A stretch of 25,323 bases of DNA, taken from contig CAYRRA010000039.1 of the NCBI GenBank assembly GCA_964426355.1, positions 1 to 25,323 on the forward strand, in the 5' to 3' direction. This document shows positions 22,268 to 25,323 of the stretch, piece after piece. This DNA comes from JAJFTV01 sp964426355 (GTDB taxonomy: Bacteria > Chloroflexota > Anaerolineae > Anaerolineales > Anaerolineaceae). Position numbers and translations under genes: made by a program. Under the pieces are notes generated by a model that made no database searches, was not told where the DNA came from, and saw nothing but the letters and a program-made list of their open reading frames with translations. Every line of letters begins with the position of its first letter. Position 1 is the first letter of the stretch.

Positions 22268-22912
22268 CTAAACCCGTGCCAGACCCTCTTTTATCGCATA
22301 CAAAGCTGCCTGGGTTCGGTTCGCCAGGTGCAGCTTGCTGAGAATGTTGCGAACGTGGGTGCGCACGGTTCCCTCGCTTAAAATGAGCGTATCGGCGATA
22401 TCCTGATTGCTCATCCCCTTGGCAACCAGTTTGAGCACTTCAACCTCTCGCTCTGTCAAAGGATGCTCGGTGGGCGGCAAATCCGAGGGCTGGTTCAACT
22501 CGCGGATTAACTTGAGGGCAATGCTGGGATGCAATGACGATTCACCCTTATATACATCTTGAATCGCGGTAACAAGCTGTTCCGGTGATGAATCTTTCAG
22601 CAAATAGCCCAATGCGCCAGCTTTAACCGCCGGGAAAACCTTGTCATCATCAGCAAAGCTGGTCAGCACCAAAATGCGGGCATCAGGTTTCTCGTTCATG
22701 ATCTCGCGGATCGCTTCCAACCCACTCTTCCGCGGCATCATCAGGTCAACCAGGATCACATCCGGCTGCAAATCGCGCGCCAGTGAAACCAACTCCACGC
22801 CGTCGCTTGCCTCACCCGCCAGCACCATATCCGCTTCGCTTTCAATCAATGTTTTTAAACCCTCACGAACGATGGCATGGTCATCGGCAATTAATATCCT
22901 GATTTTGCCCAT
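22268..22912 (-). CDS. NarL/FixJ-family response regulator
   Basis: A 214-residue two-domain regulator. The receiver domain has D10/D11 for Mg, phosphoacceptor D56 in ILVDLMMP, T84 and K106 in YLLKD. The C-terminal LuxR-type helix-turn-helix spans about 148-212 (PLTEREVEVLKLVAKG, then SNQDIADTL, then SEGTVRTHVRNILSKL). Phosphorylation by the partner kinase should drive dimerisation and DNA binding; targets are unknown, and no repeated binding site was spotted in the window. GGAGGAATAA immediately before the ATG at 22912 is an excellent ribosome site. It follows the kinase gene by 45 bases in the same direction and is the downstream gene of a two-component operon. Confidence 0.95.
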   Translation of the reverse strand: MGKIRILIADDHAIVREGLKTLIESEADMVLAGEASDGVELVSLARDLQPDVILVDLMMPRKSGLEAIREIMNEKPDARILVLTSFADDDKVFPAVKAGALGYLLKDSSPEQLVTAIQDVYKGESSLHPSIALKLIRELNQPSDLPPTEHPLTEREVEVLKLVAKGMSNQDIADTLILSEGTVRTHVRNILSKLHLANRTQAALYAIKEGLARV

Positions 22913-22957
22913 TTATTCCTCCAAAAGAAAACCGCAGAGCGTCTTTAAAATTTTACA

Positions 22958-25323
22958 CTATTCTGCAGGTAGTGTTGATGCCATTTTGACGCGAACCAAT
23001 GTGCCAGTGCCTTTGCTTGTATCAATATGAAACTCTGCACCAATCGAAGTAGCCCGTTCAGCCATATTCCGCAATCCCATTCCGCCTGCCTGGTGTGCTT
23101 CTATCAGATCGAAGCCCTCGCCGTCATCCTGCACATCCAACACAACCCCATCGGGTGTGGTGTATAACCGCAACTCAACATGCCTGGCATGGGCATGTTT
23201 CACTGAGTTATTCAATGCTTCTTGAATGATACGGTACAGAGCTTCTTCCGTTTGCTTCGAAAATTCAGGGAACTCATCCACGGTTAGATGCGCCTGTAAA
23301 CCGGAGCGATTCTCAACAGCATCCAGCCGCTGGCGCAGTGCACCCACCAGACCTTCTTTTTCCAATTCGGGTGGTCGCAGCTCGTAGATCAACAAACGCA
23401 TCTCACGCAGGGATTGCTGGGCAGTTTCACTGATCATATCCAGGCGGCGCTCCAGGCTGCCTGTCTCACCGGCACTCAACAACTTCCGCAAACCGGTGGC
23501 GATCAGGCTCTGGCTGTACAAGGATTGGGTGACCGAATCGTGTAATTCGCGCGCCAACCGGTTGCGTTCTTCCAGCACTGCCAGTTCCCGGTTGCGTTCA
23601 TACAAACGCAGGTTTTCAATCGCAACGGCGATCTGGTCGCCCAGGCTCTGAATCACCAGAATATCTTCCCGGCGGAAAGCATTGCTCTTATCTGCATTAA
23701 CATCCAATGTGCCTATGACCATATCTCCGACCTGCAAAGGAACCACCAGTTCTGCCCGGGTGAGGGGCAAACCTTCATCATAGAGGTAACGTGCATCCAT
23801 CGTTACATCGTTAATCACAACCGGCTTACCAGAACGCGCCGACAGACTGTTCAGGTTAGAGTCATCCATTGGCAAGGTTTTATGAAAATGGGATAGATTG
23901 GAACTGCTGGATTGCAGGAGAAGAGAAGCTTTAGCATTATCCAAAAGGTAAATATTGACATGATAGTAACCAAACGCCTCGCAGATCAGGTCTACCACGC
24001 GCGATAAGAGTTGTTTGGGCTCCAGAATGGAGGTCACTTCCTTACTCACTTGAGCGCTGGTCTCAAGCTGTATGGCACGGTAATGCAGCGCTTCATTCAA
24101 GGTAGCCAATTCCCTGGTACGTGCCTCTACACGCATCTCCAAGGTATCGATCAGGTCATGCAGTTGGGTGGTCATCCGATTGAATGACTGTGCCAGCACG
24201 CCAATCTCATCCTCCCGATGAATGTCTGCTTTACGGTTGAGCTCGCCTGCCGAAATCTGAGCAGCGGTGCGTGCCAGGTTTTCAAGCGGCATGGCGATGC
24301 TGCGCGTCACCCCCAATGCAGCCCCGACTGCAAACAGGACAACGAAAAACACGATGGCAAGGTTCACACCCAGGCTCGCCATGATAGCGTCAAAAACTTC
24401 CCACGAATTTTGCTCCACCAATAAACCGGCTTCAAGTGCCGATATCCAACGATATACACCCAGTACGCGCTGGTTGTAATGGTCTCGGTAAACACCCGAA
24501 CCCGGCTGATGCGTCTCTATCAAGTTCTGAATAACAGGGGATGTTTCGTACTCCCCTTGAACTGGGTGGTTCATCGACCCCGCTTCGGTATTCGCTGTTT
24601 GACCTGGGAAAAAATTGGGGATACGCGTGAGTAGACGGCTATCCGAATCAACCAGGTAAGTTTTACCGGTGCGCCCTAAACCGGCGCGTTCCGCGGCAAT
24701 TTCCGCAAGATTGTCCAACGGGCAGTAACCTGCCAGGTAACCCAGCAATTCACCATCCAGGTTAATCACCTGCTGCATGATCAGCAGTCGAATTCCTCCT
24801 TCCTCATCCTCCACCAGCCACTGTCCGGAGGTCGAAAAAGCAGGGAATGGGTTTTCAATCTTACCCCACTCAAAAACAGAGCCTTCGTTCTCCACTGTGC
24901 TTGAAATAGTGATTCCATCTTCCAGATTAATAAGAAAGACTTCAGAAAATTCGGATTGGCGTTGAAACAACAGCAAACGGCTGCGGATGGCTGAGCCGGG
25001 CATTTCATAATATTTGTGATCGCCTGCCAGGTCCAGAACAATTTCCATCCAATCGCGGGCATACGGTTCGTTAATGAGCGTCAGTAAATCGGTTTGTACC
25101 GAGGACACCCAATCCTCAATTTCGAACTGCCTGAGCTGTGCCACCGATTCCAACCGGTCAATGGCTTGTTGACGACCTTCAAAGTATCCAATCACCGTTG
25201 AAGCGGTTGAGATGAGCAGAGCCGGCAGCACCCCAATGAGAAGAAAGCCAACTACAAGGCGGCTGCGAATTGTGATCGGGCGAAGCAGGCTTTTGCGCTC
25301 CTTCCTGGCTTCTGCTGGTGGGC
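22958..25323 (-). CDS. Sensor histidine kinase (HisKA_3), 5'-truncated by window edge
   Basis: Partner kinase of the adjacent NarL-type regulator. The frame is open to the right edge, so the GTG at 25231 is not the start: the upstream codons encode basic residues and LVVGFLLIGVLPALLIS, the first membrane segment. Numbered from 25231, a Cache-like extracytoplasmic sensor covers about 20-275 (including GRTGKTYLVDSDSRLLTR, typical of dCache), membrane segment 2 about 288-308, HAMP 308-361, coiled coil to about 395, GAF about 400-545, then HisKA_3 dimerisation with phosphoacceptor H564 in RELHDSVTQ, and a HATPase domain with N-box ALNNSVKHA and the DDGEGFD and GGMGLRNM ATP-binding loops. NarX/DegS/LiaS-type architecture. 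The Cache domain implies a small extracellular ligand. The first ~30 or more residues are missing. Confidence 0.93.
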   Translation of the reverse strand, partial: PPAEARKERKSLLRPITIRSRLVVGFLLIGVLPALLISTASTVIGYFEGRQQAIDRLESVAQLRQFEIEDWVSSVQTDLLTLINEPYARDWMEIVLDLAGDHKYYEMPGSAIRSRLLLFQRQSEFSEVFLINLEDGITISSTVENEGSVFEWGKIENPFPAFSTSGQWLVEDEEGGIRLLIMQQVINLDGELLGYLAGYCPLDNLAEIAAERAGLGRTGKTYLVDSDSRLLTRIPNFFPGQTANTEAGSMNHPVQGEYETSPVIQNLIETHQPGSGVYRDHYNQRVLGVYRWISALEAGLLVEQNSWEVFDAIMASLGVNLAIVFFVVLFAVGAALGVTRSIAMPLENLARTAAQISAGELNRKADIHREDEIGVLAQSFNRMTTQLHDLIDTLEMRVEARTRELATLNEALHYRAIQLETSAQVSKEVTSILEPKQLLSRVVDLICEAFGYYHVNIYLLDNAKASLLLQSSSSNLSHFHKTLPMDDSNLNSLSARSGKPVVINDVTMDARYLYDEGLPLTRAELVVPLQVGDMVIGTLDVNADKSNAFRREDILVIQSLGDQIAVAIENLRLYERNRELAVLEERNRLARELHDSVTQSLYSQSLIATGLRKLLSAGETGSLERRLDMISETAQQSLREMRLLIYELRPPELEKEGLVGALRQRLDAVENRSGLQAHLTVDEFPEFSKQTEEALYRIIQEALNNSVKHAHARHVELRLYTTPDGVVLDVQDDGEGFDLIEAHQAGGMGLRNMAERATSIGAEFHIDTSKGTGTLVRVKMASTLPAE

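Noticed and set aside
1..25323. CRISPR arrays, transposases, integrases, tRNA genes or attachment sites
   Set aside because: None were seen: no regularly spaced direct repeats, no transposase-like proteins and no cloverleaf-like sequences were found by eye.

Overview
The window (25.3 kb, moderate-to-high GC, dense coding on both strands, no tRNA, rRNA, insertion sequence or CRISPR array seen) looks like chromosomal DNA of a free-living heterotroph, most plausibly a Chloroflexota bacterium of the Anaerolineae type. That placement is inference from gene style only: an M81 metallopeptidase, a DUF4013 membrane protein, a large PAS/GAF/HD-GYP sensor, a GH106-like glycosidase without a signal peptide, and an astacin-like protease. 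No phylogenetic marker is present.

Layout. (1) Positions 1-1331 hold an M81 (MlrC-like) metallopeptidase cut by the left edge. It converges, with overlapping stop codons, on a minus-strand pair: an OYE-family flavin oxidoreductase preceded by a DUF4013 membrane protein (1328-3211). (2) Positions 3368-5417 hold a small locus: a 75-residue protein, an astacin/matrixin-like zinc protease that shares an EGDLL motif with it, and a convergent two-membrane-segment protein with an acidic glycine-rich linker. The two transcription units start from near-identical promoters (TTGAC, 17-base spacer, TAGTAT, with a shared 12-base block). (3) Positions 5484-13876 form a seven-gene plus-strand operon: GH106-like glycosidase, PotD-like lipoprotein, two permeases, PotA-like ATPase, ADP-ribosylglycohydrolase-like enzyme and AllA-like ureidoglycolate lyase. 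(4) On the minus strand from 19951 down to 13988 lie a seven-segment membrane PAS4-GAF2-HD-GYP cyclic-di-GMP phosphodiesterase, a SUMF1-domain protein and a GH32 fructosidase, the last two translationally coupled. (5) A type I glutamine synthetase (21969-20548) has its own promoter region and a strong terminator. (6) A NarL-type response regulator and its sensor histidine kinase (cut by the right edge) form a two-component operon.

How the genes may work together. The central operon pairs an importer of the polyamine class, whose binding protein keeps most of PotD's amine-contacting residues, with two glycosidic-bond hydrolases and an enzyme family that releases urea from ureidoglycolate. The simplest reading is uptake and stepwise breakdown of a nitrogen-bearing glycoconjugate or N-glycoside. 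This is the best candidate for an undescribed system here, but the substrate cannot be read from sequence. The GH32 enzyme and nearby glutamine synthetase fit a general picture of sugar and nitrogen scavenging. The two signalling modules are separate and their inputs are unknown.
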